A stretch of 64,000 bases of DNA, taken from the NCBI RefSeq assembly GCF_003313385.1, contig NZ_QMHN01000005.1, positions 279,035 to 343,034 of the forward strand. The letters run 5' to 3'. Made by a program: the position numbers and the translations under genes. The DNA comes from Pedobacter chitinilyticus (GTDB taxonomy: Bacteria; Bacteroidota; Bacteroidia; Sphingobacteriales; Sphingobacteriaceae). The notes under the pieces were generated by a model. It ran no database searches, was not told the origin of the DNA, and saw nothing but the letters and a program-made list of their open reading frames with translations. Of this stretch, positions 41,968-50,423 are shown in pieces (position 1 is the stretch's first letter; the number at the start of each line of letters is the position of its first letter).

Positions 41968-44325
41968 CTAATGGTCATCCAAATTCTCTAGGTTCTTAGC
42001 AACTTCGGCTTCAGATAGTTTTTTGCGCTTTTTATTCTTGTCTAACCAAAGCATTAAAGCAGGTAACAATGTAAGGTTAAATACCAAAGCCACAATTAAG
42101 GTGATCGATAGTAAGAATCCTAATATCACTGTACCACCAAAAGTGGAAGCGGTAAAAATTCCGAAGCCAAAGAATAGAATTAAAGCAATATGAGTCATGC
42201 TTACTCCCGTTTCAGTAATGGTATCGGTAATTACTTTGCTTACACTATAATTAGTGAGGTTAAGCTCCTGTTGGTATCTGGTTAAGAAATAAATGGTTTG
42301 GTCGGAAGCCAATCCAAAGGCGATGGTAAAAATCAATATGGTTGACGGTTTCAATGGAATGCCGAAGAATCCCATCAATCCTGCGGTGATGATTAGCGGA
42401 ACAACATTAGGTAGGAGAGAAATCAACATGATACCCAAACTCCTGAATTGCGCCAAACGCAGCAATGAAATCAAAACAATGGCCAAGCCAATGCTTTCAA
42501 ATAAATGCTCCAATAGGTAGTCGGTTCCTTTAGAGAAAATGATGCTGGAGCCCGTTAGCGTTACATTGAAACGTTTTGGAGATAGGATAGAATCAATTTT
42601 TGGTTTCAGCTCATCAAGCAATTGATCTAAACGTTTAGAGCCGACATCCGCCATTTGGAAACTTACACGTGCCGTTTGTTTATCCTTGTCCACAAAATTG
42701 GTGAGCATATTTCCATTGCCTTTACCAGAATTTGCTGCATAGATCAAGATGAAGTTCTTCTCAAAATCTGATGGCAAGCGATAAAATGAGGTATCTCCGT
42801 TGTAAAATACCTGCGTCGCATATTTTAGTCCAGTGTTCAAAGAGATAGAACGAGAAAACTCTGGGTAAGCAGCAATCATCTGCTCCAATTTGTCAATCTT
42901 ATTGAGCGAGGAAAGACTTAAGATGCCATTCTTGCGCTTGGTGTCGACACTGATTTCCAGTGGTAAAATACCTTCAAAATTCTTTTCGAAGAACTTTAGA
43001 TCAGTTAATATTTTAGAACTTTTCGGTAAATCATCTACCACGTAACCATTCACATTAATGCGGTAAACACCGATTAAGGAAACAATCGTTAGAATGATGG
43101 TAACGATATAAATCGAAGCACTTTTATGCTGCACCAGTTTATCTGTTTTTGCTAGTAACTTATCCAATAAATTTGGTTCGTGTGTTCCTTGTGTTTTGTT
43201 TTTTGGTGCAGGCAGGTAACTGAAAATAGCTGGGATTAAACACAAGCTCATTAACCAAGTGAACATCACATTTAATGCCGCTACACTACCAAATTGCATT
43301 AACAGCTCACTTCCTGTAAAGTAAAGTACACCAAATCCAATAGCAGCAGTAATATTGGCAATCAAGGTGGTTACCGAAATTCTTTCCACGGTAACGCTCC
43401 AGGCCTTTTGCTTATCGCCATGTTTTTTAAGCTCATTGTGGTATTTGTTCAGAAGCAAAATACTATTCGGAATACCAATAATTACAATCAGAGGTGGGAT
43501 TAGTCCAGTTAAAATGGTGATTTCATAGCCAAATAGCACCAGGGTACCTACGCTCCAAATCACTCCCATAATTACGACAAGCACTGGGAAAAATACGGCC
43601 GAAAAGCTACGGAAAAAGATAACTAATATTAAAGCAGAAACTAGAATGGATAAACCAAGGAAAAGCACAAATTCGTTAGAAATGAGCTTGCTGGTGGCAG
43701 TCCTGATATAGGGTAGCCCCGATAGGTGAACTTCTATATTCTCGCTTTTGCCAAAAGCCAACGCTTTTTCTTCTATTTCTTTAAGGATGGGATTTCTGGC
43801 TGCCGAATTAAGGATTTTCTGGTCGAAAGTAACTGCCATTAAAGTCGCGTTAGTTTCTGTATGATATAAAAGTCCCTTGTAAAAAGGCAGCTGGTTTAAT
43901 TTGCTCTTTAGCGAATCCATTTCTGCACCGGTAGCGATGATTTTGCCAGGAAGAGGTTTAACCGTAAACTTTTGGTTGACGGTGTCTTTCTCCAATTCAA
44001 AAAACTTGCCTATGGAAAGTACACCTTTAATGCCTTTAAGTTGTTGTAGGTCGTCAGAAAGTTTCGCCCACTTATTATAGGTGTCTTTTTGGAAGATTTT
44101 ATCGTCTTTAATACCAATCACTACAATACTACCATCTTCTCCAAACTGCTTTTTAAAAGCATTGTATTTGATGAAAACCGAATCGGTTAGCGGTAGAATT
44201 TTACTTCCTGCATAAGAAAGTTTAATGTTTTTGGCCTGCCAACCCATAAAGATGGTAATGGCGATAAATAAAAGGATAAGGAGAACGCGATTTTTTAAAA
44301 TAGCATTAGATAGTTTTACCCACAT
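41968..44325 (-). CDS. MMPL/RND-family transporter
   Basis: A protein of 785 residues with the RND/MMPL plan. An N-terminal helix ('VLLILLFIAITIFMGW') is followed by a large periplasmic loop (about 35-215) and a block of helices with 'VLVVIMGVIWSVGTLVLFGYEITILTGLIPPLIVIIGIPNSILLL'. A second helix plus loop (about 400-600) and a second helix block ('TILIFTIAFGLASDQTIYFLTRYQQEL', with the conserved Asp) complete the duplication. Such proteins export lipids or hopanoid-like molecules or act as putative SSD-type permeases. No membrane-fusion or outer-membrane partner is adjacent, so a lipid-transport role is more likely than drug efflux (inference). Confidence 0.9.
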   Translation of the reverse strand: MWVKLSNAILKNRVLLILLFIAITIFMGWQAKNIKLSYAGSKILPLTDSVFIKYNAFKKQFGEDGSIVVIGIKDDKIFQKDTYNKWAKLSDDLQQLKGIKGVLSIGKFFELEKDTVNQKFTVKPLPGKIIATGAEMDSLKSKLNQLPFYKGLLYHTETNATLMAVTFDQKILNSAARNPILKEIEEKALAFGKSENIEVHLSGLPYIRTATSKLISNEFVLFLGLSILVSALILVIFFRSFSAVFFPVLVVIMGVIWSVGTLVLFGYEITILTGLIPPLIVIIGIPNSILLLNKYHNELKKHGDKQKAWSVTVERISVTTLIANITAAIGFGVLYFTGSELLMQFGSVAALNVMFTWLMSLCLIPAIFSYLPAPKNKTQGTHEPNLLDKLLAKTDKLVQHKSASIYIVTIILTIVSLIGVYRINVNGYVVDDLPKSSKILTDLKFFEKNFEGILPLEISVDTKRKNGILSLSSLNKIDKLEQMIAAYPEFSRSISLNTGLKYATQVFYNGDTSFYRLPSDFEKNFILIYAANSGKGNGNMLTNFVDKDKQTARVSFQMADVGSKRLDQLLDELKPKIDSILSPKRFNVTLTGSSIIFSKGTDYLLEHLFESIGLAIVLISLLRLAQFRSLGIMLISLLPNVVPLIITAGLMGFFGIPLKPSTILIFTIAFGLASDQTIYFLTRYQQELNLTNYSVSKVITDTITETGVSMTHIALILFFGFGIFTASTFGGTVILGFLLSITLIVALVFNLTLLPALMLWLDKNKKRKKLSEAEVAKNLENLDDH

Positions 44326-44480
44326 ATAGATTTATAAAAAAATGTAAAGAACGCATAAAAATGACGGATTACAAAATAACCAGGCTATTTATGCAGGGTC
44401 TTGCTTAATAGAAACAGAGATTTTACTATAAATGTTGTTTAAAAAATGAAGTAACTTTAAAATGCACAAATTTCCATTTG

Positions 44481-44828
44481 ATGAATAGGTTTTTGAAGAG
44501 TTTTAAGTTTGCGGCCAAGGGGCTGTCCTATACCATAGCAACACAGCCGAATTTTATATTCCATGTAGTTGCGGCAGTATTGGTGGTTGCGGCAGGCTGG
44601 TATTTTGATATCTCAAAGGGAGAATGGTTGGCTGTTTTAATTTGCATTGGATTGGTAATGGTAGCCGAGTTGCTTAATACAGCCTTTGAAGCTTTGGTAG
44701 ATTGGTTGTCGCCAGAATTTAATGTGAAAGCAGGTTTGGTGAAAGATATTGCCGCTGGAGCAGTTTTGGTGGCCGCTTTGGTGGCATTAGTCGTAGCATT
44801 TGTTATTTTCGTGCCCAAAATATTTTAA
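44481..44828 (+). CDS. dgkA: Diacylglycerol kinase / undecaprenol kinase family (DgkA)
   Basis: 115 residues from the ATG at 44481; the frame extends 3 bases to a TTG. Three membrane helices, with the DgkA signature 'AELLNTAFEALVDWLSPE' (about 64-81) carrying catalytic Glu residues and 'GLVKDIAAGAVLVAALVAL' (about 87-105). It phosphorylates diacylglycerol or undecaprenol in the inner membrane. The stop is followed at once by the recO ATG (TAAATG), so the two are co-translated. Confidence 0.94.
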   Translation: MNRFLKSFKFAAKGLSYTIATQPNFIFHVVAAVLVVAAGWYFDISKGEWLAVLICIGLVMVAELLNTAFEALVDWLSPEFNVKAGLVKDIAAGAVLVAALVALVVAFVIFVPKIF

Positions 44829-45554
44829 ATGCTGCATAAAACCCGAGGTATAGTGTTGAGAGTAACTACGTACAGTGAGAGTAGCGTAGTGGTACAAATG
44901 TTTACCGAAAAGTTCGGCATACAGTCGTACCTGATCAACGGTGTGAAAAAGCCAAAGGCCAAAATCCCGATGAATGTATTGCAGCCGCTACATTTATTGG
45001 ATATGGTTGTTTATTATAAACAGAATACGCAAATACAAAGAATTGCTGAAGCGAGGGCAGTACCCATATTTAAAAGTATCCCTTATGAGGTGATTAAAAA
45101 TACCATCATTCAGTTTTTGAATGAAGTATTATATAAGAGCATTAGGCAACAACATGTAGACGAGCAGCTGTTCGAGTACCTTTATAATGCAATTAGCTGG
45201 TTTGACGAAGCGGATGAGCTCAGTGTAAATTTCCATTTGTCATTTTTAATGAAGTTGACTCGTTTTTTAGGCTTTGCGCCACAAGCTCAGGCTAGGGTTG
45301 ACCAAAAATATTTCGATTTGCAAGAAGGAAGCTTTACACCTGTTGTTCCAGTGCATCCTTATTTCACTGCTGACGTAGATGGCAACTCCTTAATGCAGTT
45401 GTTAAACACACCTTTTGAAAAAATTAATGAAATTAAATTTTCGAATACTTACAGGCGTGTCGTTTTAGATAAAATATTGATTTACTATCAATTGCACACA
45501 GCTTCTTTTGGCCAGATAAAGTCGCATCAAATACTTGAAGAAGTTCTTTCCTAA
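44829..45554 (+). CDS. recO: DNA repair protein RecO
   Basis: A protein of 241 residues. The N-terminal OB fold 'HKTRGIVLRVTTYSESSVVVQMFTEKFG' (about 3-30) and 'SYLINGVKK' are the typical RecO start, followed by the all-helical domain ('QFLNEVLYKSIRQQHVDEQLFEYL'). The four-Cys zinc site found in some RecO proteins is absent. RecO loads RecA onto SSB-coated single strands with RecR. Directly coupled to dgkA. Confidence 0.95.
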   Translation: MLHKTRGIVLRVTTYSESSVVVQMFTEKFGIQSYLINGVKKPKAKIPMNVLQPLHLLDMVVYYKQNTQIQRIAEARAVPIFKSIPYEVIKNTIIQFLNEVLYKSIRQQHVDEQLFEYLYNAISWFDEADELSVNFHLSFLMKLTRFLGFAPQAQARVDQKYFDLQEGSFTPVVPVHPYFTADVDGNSLMQLLNTPFEKINEIKFSNTYRRVVLDKILIYYQLHTASFGQIKSHQILEEVLS

Positions 45555-45571
45555 AAAAAATAAAAAAAGAA

Positions 45572-45601
45572 TTGCAATGAAATAATATAACGCTATATTT
45601 G
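45572..45601 (+). promoter_or_regulatory. Promoter of the tRNA-Val pair
   Basis: TTG (45572-45574), 19 bases, TATATTTG (45594-45601): a textbook Bacteroidota -33/-7 arrangement. It predicts a transcript start near 45607 and a leader of about 50 bases before the first tRNA. Confidence 0.65.
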
Positions 45602-45621
45602 CATTCCCAAACGGAATTAGA

Positions 45622-45643
45622 GGGCTTGTTCAGCTGGTTAGAT
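45622..45643 (+). other. Truncated tRNA-like fragment
   Basis: GGGCTTGTTCAGCTGGTTAGAT resembles the 5' acceptor strand and D-arm of a GGGCTTGTAGCTCAG...GGTTAGAGC-type tRNA (tRNA-Ile-like) with a 3-base loss, and nothing follows in the right place. It lies in the transcribed leader of the tRNA-Val genes. Confidence 0.45.
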
Positions 45644-45658
45644 TGGGAATAAAACTCT

Positions 45659-45736
45659 GGAGGATTAGCTCAGCTGGTTCAGAGCACCTGCCTTACAAGC
45701 AGGGGGTCACTGGTTCGAACCCAGTATCCTCCACCA
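45659..45736 (+). tRNA. tRNA-Val (anticodon TAC), copy 1
   Basis: The acceptor GGAGGAT pairs with ATCCTCC. The anticodon stem CCTGC/GCAGG encloses the loop CTTACAA with anticodon TAC (reads GTA and GTG). The T loop GGTTCGAACCC is standard. The gene encodes its CCA end (45734-45736). Confidence 0.97.
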
Positions 45737-45775
45737 AAAGTTTACAGGATAGTAAACGATTTTAATAAAAACTCT

Positions 45776-45850
45776 GGAGGATTAGCTCAGCTGGTTCAGA
45801 GCACCTGCCTTACAAGCAGGGGGTCACTGGTTCGAACCCAGTATCCTCCA
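45776..45850 (+). tRNA. tRNA-Val (anticodon TAC), copy 2
   Basis: Identical in all 75 bases to copy 1, including the preceding AAAACTCT. The 3' flank is CAT, so CCA must be added by enzyme. A tandem duplication, 39 bases apart. A terminator follows at once. Confidence 0.97.
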
Positions 45851-45854
45851 CATT

Positions 45855-45889
45855 AAGCCTTACTAGTATTTCTAGTGAGGCTTTTTTGT
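45855..45889 (+). terminator. Intrinsic terminator of the tRNA-Val operon
   Basis: AAGCCTTACTAG (45855-45866) and CTAGTGAGGCTT (45872-45883) pair with one G-U wobble; five-base loop and six T follow. Confidence 0.9.
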
Positions 45890-45901
45890 TTATCTTGAGG
45901 T

Positions 45902-46150
45902 ATGATCTATGCCTGTGTTATTTACTGCAGTTCTCGATAAATATCATATCGGTTCAATTTCAAATCTTGAACGATGTTTGTCCCAACATAGCGCTAACAA
46001 TGAAGGATTTGTTGGTAAGGTAGGGGATTGGAGGTGTATGCTTTGAAGAATTTGCCAAAAAGCAGGATGCTCTTTTATCGGAAAAGCAGCTTACTCGTGG
46101 AAGAGCCGTAGAAAGATAGAAGAGCTTTCTAGCAACTATTTTTGTCCAAA
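45902..46150 (+). pseudogene. GIY-YIG nuclease domain remnant (multiple frameshifts)
   Basis: Reading across frames reconstructs a small GIY-YIG protein: 'MIYACVIYCS' (from 45902), then 'LDKYHIGSISNLERCLSQHS' and 'ANNEGFVGKVGDW' (from 45933), then 'FEEFAKKQDALLSEKQ' (from 46042), then 'YSWKSRRKIEELSS' (from 46092). This follows the usual order of single-domain UvrC-N-like proteins: start, YIG-type strand (here HIG), Arg helix, E-AL-REKQ helix, KSR-KKIE end. At least three frame changes break it, so it is non-functional. The start and end of the remnant are approximate. Confidence 0.7.
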
Positions 46151-46273
46151 TTGGCTAACTAAGGCAGTTTTTATTGGTAGTCAGCTGGTTGTGGTTATTT
46201 TTTTTGGAAAAAAAATTGCAAATGACACTTCGTTTGATTAACTTCATACTATCTATTAACCAATTTTTGGCCT
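46151..46273. other. Upstream region of the tandem secreted-protein genes
   Basis: AT-rich gap (with TTATTTTTTTTGG and GTTTGATTAAC) that should contain the promoter of the first paralogue. No -7 element of the standard form is seen. An out-of-phase frame crossing it is not a gene. Confidence 0.35.
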
Positions 46274-47077
46274 ATGAGAAAGTTATTTATCTCTTGTGCT
46301 GCTTTATTTTTAAGCTGTGGCGCCAGCCTTTTCGCACAACAAACCGGTGTGAACACCAAAAACCCACAAGGAGCCTTTCATGTTGACTCTAAAAAGAATA
46401 ATTCGGCAGTAGGAACACCCACCGCTGCAGAAGTTGACGATGATCTTATAGTGGACAACGATGGGAAGGTAGGCGTCGGGATTTTAGCCCCCATTACCAG
46501 GTTGCACATTAAAAGTGCTACAGCAGGCGGCATACGTATTGTGGATGGCCGCCAGGGCTTGGGAAAGTTGCTGGTAAGTGATGTCTCGGGTGTAGGTACT
46601 TGGGTAACCCCCGCCGTAACAAGGAGGGCGGTAAAGGGAGTTTTTCCTGTTCCTACAACAATTACAAATACATCACCCTTTGGTGGTAGTCCTATTTACT
46701 CAGGCCAGTCTATTGTTCTTGGGCAAGGAAAATGGGTAGTAAGTGCTGGTATTACGTTTGAAAGTATCCCCGTTTCAAATACGCCACAGATGGGTTGGGT
46801 TCATGCATATCTTTCAACAAGTACTTCTGCAGTACAACAAAACGGATTTATCCACTTAGGGCCAGCTGGCAATAACACCACTTACGCGGGTGTATTATAT
46901 GGTAACTTTTTAACCTATGAGCCTGCAGCGACAAAAACAAGCTTTATTTCGGGCAATTCATTGATAGAAGTTCCTGGCACTACTCCCGTAACCATTTACT
47001 TGTTGCTTGAAGATTTTAGTTATACGTACAAAACCAATGCTCCGCAAAATTATTTTTATGCAGTTCCGGTTAACTAG
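46274..47077 (+). CDS. Secreted protein with tail-fibre-like N-terminal motif (tandem paralogue A)
   Basis: A protein of 267 residues. The signal peptide ends 'ASLFAQ'. The mature start 'QTGVNTKNPQGAFHVDSKKN' is followed by 'DDLIVDNDGKVGVGILAPITRLHIKS', like the 'G(N/K)VGIGT-P--KLH' repeats of phage tail-fibre and collar regions and Bacteroidota surface proteins. Residues about 88-115 give 'IRIVDGRQGLGKLLVSDVSGVGTW'. The C-terminal 140 residues are beta-rich ('KWVVSAGITFESI', 'NYFYAVPVN' end), perhaps a jelly roll. No T9SS tail or lipobox. The first of three tandem paralogues. Function unknown. Confidence 0.82.
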   Translation: MRKLFISCAALFLSCGASLFAQQTGVNTKNPQGAFHVDSKKNNSAVGTPTAAEVDDDLIVDNDGKVGVGILAPITRLHIKSATAGGIRIVDGRQGLGKLLVSDVSGVGTWVTPAVTRRAVKGVFPVPTTITNTSPFGGSPIYSGQSIVLGQGKWVVSAGITFESIPVSNTPQMGWVHAYLSTSTSAVQQNGFIHLGPAGNNTTYAGVLYGNFLTYEPAATKTSFISGNSLIEVPGTTPVTIYLLLEDFSYTYKTNAPQNYFYAVPVN

Positions 47078-47136
47078 TAAGTGCGTATTTGTTTGTTTGA
47101 ATTCATAAAATTTTTATACCGTTTAAAAATATACTC

Positions 47137-47934
47137 ATGAAAATTCAATTGATTTGTTTGACATTTTTGTTTACCATATTGAGCTTTGGCAGTTTTGCGC
47201 AACAAACTGGAATAAAAACTAAAAAACCGAAAGGCCCACTACATGTTGATGCCAAAAAAAACACCCCTGCAACAGGTACACCAACCGCGGTAGAGGAAGA
47301 GGATGATTTTATAGTAGATGCAGATGGGAAAGTAGGGGTGGGCACCGTGTCTCCAAGTGTTAAATTGCATCTTAAAAGTGCCAACAGCCCAGCTATTACT
47401 TTACAAGATGGTACCCAAGGGGCAGGCAAAGTATTAGGTTCTGATGCCAATGGTGTTGGCACATGGATAACTCCGCCGCTAAGTAAGACAGGAAAATTGG
47501 GGAATTTCCCAAGTGGCGCTTTTACATATCCAGTAGCAAATGGTACATCTACTCCTGTGTACTCGTTATTGAGCATAACTCTGCAGCCAGGTGAATGGGC
47601 GGTAAACCTGGGCTTGGTTTTTGATAATTTAGGCCCTAGTACATTTTGGCAAAACATATACTTGTCAAACTCCTCAAGCAGCATAACAAGAACTGGTTTC
47701 TCGCATCCGAGTCCTAACGCAACGGATCCTTTATACGGTGGAGTATTAACGGGATCAGTAGCTTTTACGCCAAATACGCCAACTGATAGGAAAGGCTTTA
47801 TTACGGGACGGGCAATAATACAAGTTACAGTGGCTACTACTATCTATTTGATGCTGCAAAACCAAGACTCGGGTTCTTATCGATTTAATCCCTCAGCTCC
47901 TGAAAATTACTTTTACGCCTTTCCTTTGAATTAA
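47137..47934 (+). CDS. Secreted protein with tail-fibre-like N-terminal motif (tandem paralogue B)
   Basis: A protein of 265 residues. The signal peptide ends 'SFGSFAQ'. It has the same layout as paralogue A: 'QTGIKTKKPKGPLHVDAKKN', 'DDFIVDADGKVGVGTVSPSVKLHLKS', 'ITLQDGTQGAGKVLGSDANGVGTW', then a beta-rich C-terminal domain ('EWAVNLGLVFDNLGP', 'FITGRAIIQVTVATTIYLML') ending 'ENYFYAFPLN'. The N-terminal 110 residues are much better conserved among the three than the C-terminal domain, which suggests a common assembly or anchoring part with varying heads. It lies 59 bases after A. Confidence 0.82.
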   Translation: MKIQLICLTFLFTILSFGSFAQQTGIKTKKPKGPLHVDAKKNTPATGTPTAVEEEDDFIVDADGKVGVGTVSPSVKLHLKSANSPAITLQDGTQGAGKVLGSDANGVGTWITPPLSKTGKLGNFPSGAFTYPVANGTSTPVYSLLSITLQPGEWAVNLGLVFDNLGPSTFWQNIYLSNSSSSITRTGFSHPSPNATDPLYGGVLTGSVAFTPNTPTDRKGFITGRAIIQVTVATTIYLMLQNQDSGSYRFNPSAPENYFYAFPLN

Positions 47935-48001
47935 TAAAAAACGGCATTTGACAACACGTCAAAAAAGATGTCAAAATCTAATCACTTATATCTTGAGAAC
48001 G

Positions 48002-48850
48002 ATGAAAAAATACTTTTCCTTCATGATATTACTGATGGGCTTTAGCCTTAATGGCTTGGCGCAAAAAACTGGAGTAAACACCAAAAATCCACAAGGAGCA
48101 TTGCATGTTGATGCTAAAAAGAACAACGCCGCAACCGGTACTCCCACGGGAACACAGCCCGATGATGATTTTATAGTGGACGCCAGTGGTAACGTGGGTA
48201 TTGGCGTACTGGCGCCACTTGCCAAATTACACTTGATTAGTGGTGGCACTGCCACTACTCCTATTTCGGCCATACGTATAGAAGATGGTAGCCAGGGCCG
48301 TAATTACGTGTTAATGAGTGATGCTAACGGCAGTGCAAAATGGGTAAATCATCCAGTGATGACTCCTAATGTTGTTGGCGATGTAATTAAAGGAACGGGT
48401 GTGTCTTCTAATTTCGGTGGTTCTGGTCCAGGTGCAACTCTTCAATATCGTGAAACGGGTTTCAGCATTACCTTAAGCGAGGGCGATTGGATTGTAAACA
48501 CTGGCCTCACTTTTGTTGAGATAGGGGCAAGTCTGGGCGCAGGTGATAATCTTGCTTTTTGGCAAAGGGCCTATTTGTCGTCAAGTCCCACAACGGTTGC
48601 GCAAGTAGGTTTTAGTCATTTAGGAGTAGGAGGTTCCAATACTTGTTATGGAGGGCCAATGCATGACACTGATACCAGAGGTGGTTACTCAATAGGTTTT
48701 GTTACAGGTAGTTCTATCATTAATGTGCCCCCTGGTGCAACTACTAAGATTTATTTATTGATCGAAAATCAGCCTCAGGGTTATTATAGGTATAACTCTG
48801 ATTTTTTGGAAACTTATTTTTACGCCACTCCAATTGTTAAATCACCATAA
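48002..48850 (+). CDS. Secreted protein with tail-fibre-like N-terminal motif (tandem paralogue C)
   Basis: About 282 residues from the ATG at 48002; the frame is open to a TTG at 47948, but only the later ATG gives a normal signal peptide ('MKKYFSFMILLMGFSLNGLAQ' region). It shows 'KTGVNTKNPQGALHVDAKKN', 'DDFIVDASGNVGIGVLAPLAKLHLIS', 'IRIEDGSQGRNYVLMSDANGSAKW' and a longer C-terminal beta domain ending 'ETYFYATPIV'. It is closest to A in the first segment. It is the last of the three tandem genes. Confidence 0.82.
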   Translation: MKKYFSFMILLMGFSLNGLAQKTGVNTKNPQGALHVDAKKNNAATGTPTGTQPDDDFIVDASGNVGIGVLAPLAKLHLISGGTATTPISAIRIEDGSQGRNYVLMSDANGSAKWVNHPVMTPNVVGDVIKGTGVSSNFGGSGPGATLQYRETGFSITLSEGDWIVNTGLTFVEIGASLGAGDNLAFWQRAYLSSSPTTVAQVGFSHLGVGGSNTCYGGPMHDTDTRGGYSIGFVTGSSIINVPPGATTKIYLLIENQPQGYYRYNSDFLETYFYATPIVKSP

Positions 48851-48885
48851 GGATAAAACTAATTTTTGACTCATATATTTTATGA

Positions 48886-50097
48886 CTATTTCGCTTTCCT
48901 AGTGGTGCTAATATTAGGTAAAAAAGCCGTAATGAGTCCTATTAAGGGTAGGTAAGCGCAAATTGAAAACACATAATTGATGCTTGTTTTATCGGCAAGG
49001 TTTCCAATTAACGCCGAACCAAGACCGCCCATGCCAAACGCAAAGCCGAAGAAAAGCCCGGCAACTAAGCCTACCTTCCCAGGAATGAGTTCTTGTGCAT
49101 ATACCAAGATTGCCGAGAAGGCCGAAGCCAAAATCATTCCGATAGGAACAATAAGGATGCCTGTCCAAAATAGATTGGCGTGAGGTAACATCAATGCAAA
49201 AGGTGCAGCACCTAAAATAGATACCCATATTACATATTTACGGCCAATTTTATCGCCAATAGGTCCACCAAGTAATGTTCCTGCAGCTACCGAAAATAGA
49301 AATACAAACAAGTATATCTGTGACGTTTGTACAGAAACATGGAATTTATCAATCATGTAGAAGGTAAAGTAGCTAGTTAAGCTAGCCATGTAAAAATACT
49401 TAGAAAAAATAAGCACCAACAAAATCACAATGGCAGTAATTACCCTCGATTTTGAAAGATGATGTCTTTCTGCAATTACACTAGCTTTTTTCGCTTCGCG
49501 ATTTAAAACATAGTTTTTATACCAATTGCCCACGTAGCTTAACACCATAATAGCCAACAAAGCAATTACCGAAAACCAAATGACACTAAACTGTCCTTTT
49601 GGAACAATGATCCAAGCGGCTAGCAAAGGCCCAATGGAGCTGCCCGCATTTCCGCCCAATTGAAAAACCGATTGAGCCAAACCTTTTTTTCCGCCAGATG
49701 CGGCGTGTGCCATTCTAGATGCTTCTGGATGGAATATGGATGATCCTGTGCCAACCAGGGCTACTGAAAATAAAATCAGGTAGAAACTATTCGATAGCGA
49801 AAGTGTAATAAGTCCTACCAAGGTAAAGCCCATGCCAATGGCTAATGAATAGGGTTGGGGCTTTTTATCAGTATACAGGCCAACAAACGGCTGGAACAAT
49901 GAAGCTGCCAGTTGAAAAGTTAGGGTGATCAGTCCAATTTGTGAAAAGGTAAGGTGATACGAATCTTTAACCAGCGGGTAAATGGCTGGAATAAGAGATT
50001 GGATGGTGTCATTAAGTAGATGGGAGAAACTTAGCGCAAATAAAATGGGAAATACGGTTGCGTTTGTTTTACTAAAATCAGAAGGGTTTGCGTTCAT
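48886..50097 (-). CDS. MFS transporter, fosmidomycin-resistance (Fsr) type
   Basis: A protein of 403 residues with 12 predicted helices. The N-terminus 'FALSFSHLLNDTIQSLIPAIYPLVKDSYHLTFSQIGLI' and 'TGSSIFHPEASRMAHAASGGKKGLAQSVFQLGGNAGSSIGPLLAA' (about 115-160) are characteristic of Fsr-like efflux proteins. 'GGPIGDKIGRKYVIW' is the MFS loop motif. It probably exports a toxic compound from the inner membrane; whether fosmidomycin is a substrate here is untested. It stands alone, convergent with the tandem secreted-protein genes. Confidence 0.9.
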   Translation of the reverse strand: MNANPSDFSKTNATVFPILFALSFSHLLNDTIQSLIPAIYPLVKDSYHLTFSQIGLITLTFQLAASLFQPFVGLYTDKKPQPYSLAIGMGFTLVGLITLSLSNSFYLILFSVALVGTGSSIFHPEASRMAHAASGGKKGLAQSVFQLGGNAGSSIGPLLAAWIIVPKGQFSVIWFSVIALLAIMVLSYVGNWYKNYVLNREAKKASVIAERHHLSKSRVITAIVILLVLIFSKYFYMASLTSYFTFYMIDKFHVSVQTSQIYLFVFLFSVAAGTLLGGPIGDKIGRKYVIWVSILGAAPFALMLPHANLFWTGILIVPIGMILASAFSAILVYAQELIPGKVGLVAGLFFGFAFGMGGLGSALIGNLADKTSINYVFSICAYLPLIGLITAFLPNISTTRKAK

Positions 50098-50390
50098 AAA
50101 CGAAGGATTTTAAGCAAAGCTACATATTTTATTAAAGGTTAAATGTTTAATCGTTCAACTGTTTAATTGAGCACTACTAATTCCAGTGTTTTTGAGTCAA
50201 ATCGTAAATCTAAAGAGAGTTGTTGAAATTAAAATGAAATCAGATGAGCATATAGGTGCTGTTAATTGTTATGGAGAGGTTATGTGTCTATGTGTTTAAA
50301 AGCTACGCCTCTAAGTGAATCATTTGAGTAGCTTTAGATTGAAATTGTAAATCGTTCCTATACATAAGGCCTAAAATCATAAATCATTTG
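50098..50390. other. Intergenic region with small repeats
   Basis: No gene seen. GGTTAAATGTTTAATCG and TTCAACTGTTTAATTG (50138-50168) are imperfect repeats of a dispersed TTTAA-rich type. The promoters of the divergent Fsr-like and deoxyhypusine-synthase-like genes must lie here. Confidence 0.4.
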
Positions 50391-50398
50391 TACTTTTG
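50391..50398 (+). promoter_or_regulatory. Candidate -7 element for the deoxyhypusine-synthase-like gene
   Basis: TACTTTTG fits TAnnTTTG and lies 26 bases before the ATG at 50424. It overlaps the longer reading frame (from 50388), which argues for the later start. Confidence 0.45.
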
Positions 50399-50423
50399 CG
50401 GGCGAAAACAAAATGAATATAAA

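Noticed and set aside
46174..46386. 70-codon frame overlapping the start of the first tandem secreted-protein gene
   Set aside because: Out of frame with the clear signal-peptide protein at 46274 and not conserved among the three paralogues.
48886..50097. The Fsr-like MFS protein as evidence of an acquired resistance island
   Set aside because: Single chromosomal MFS genes of this kind are common, and no mobile element flanks it.
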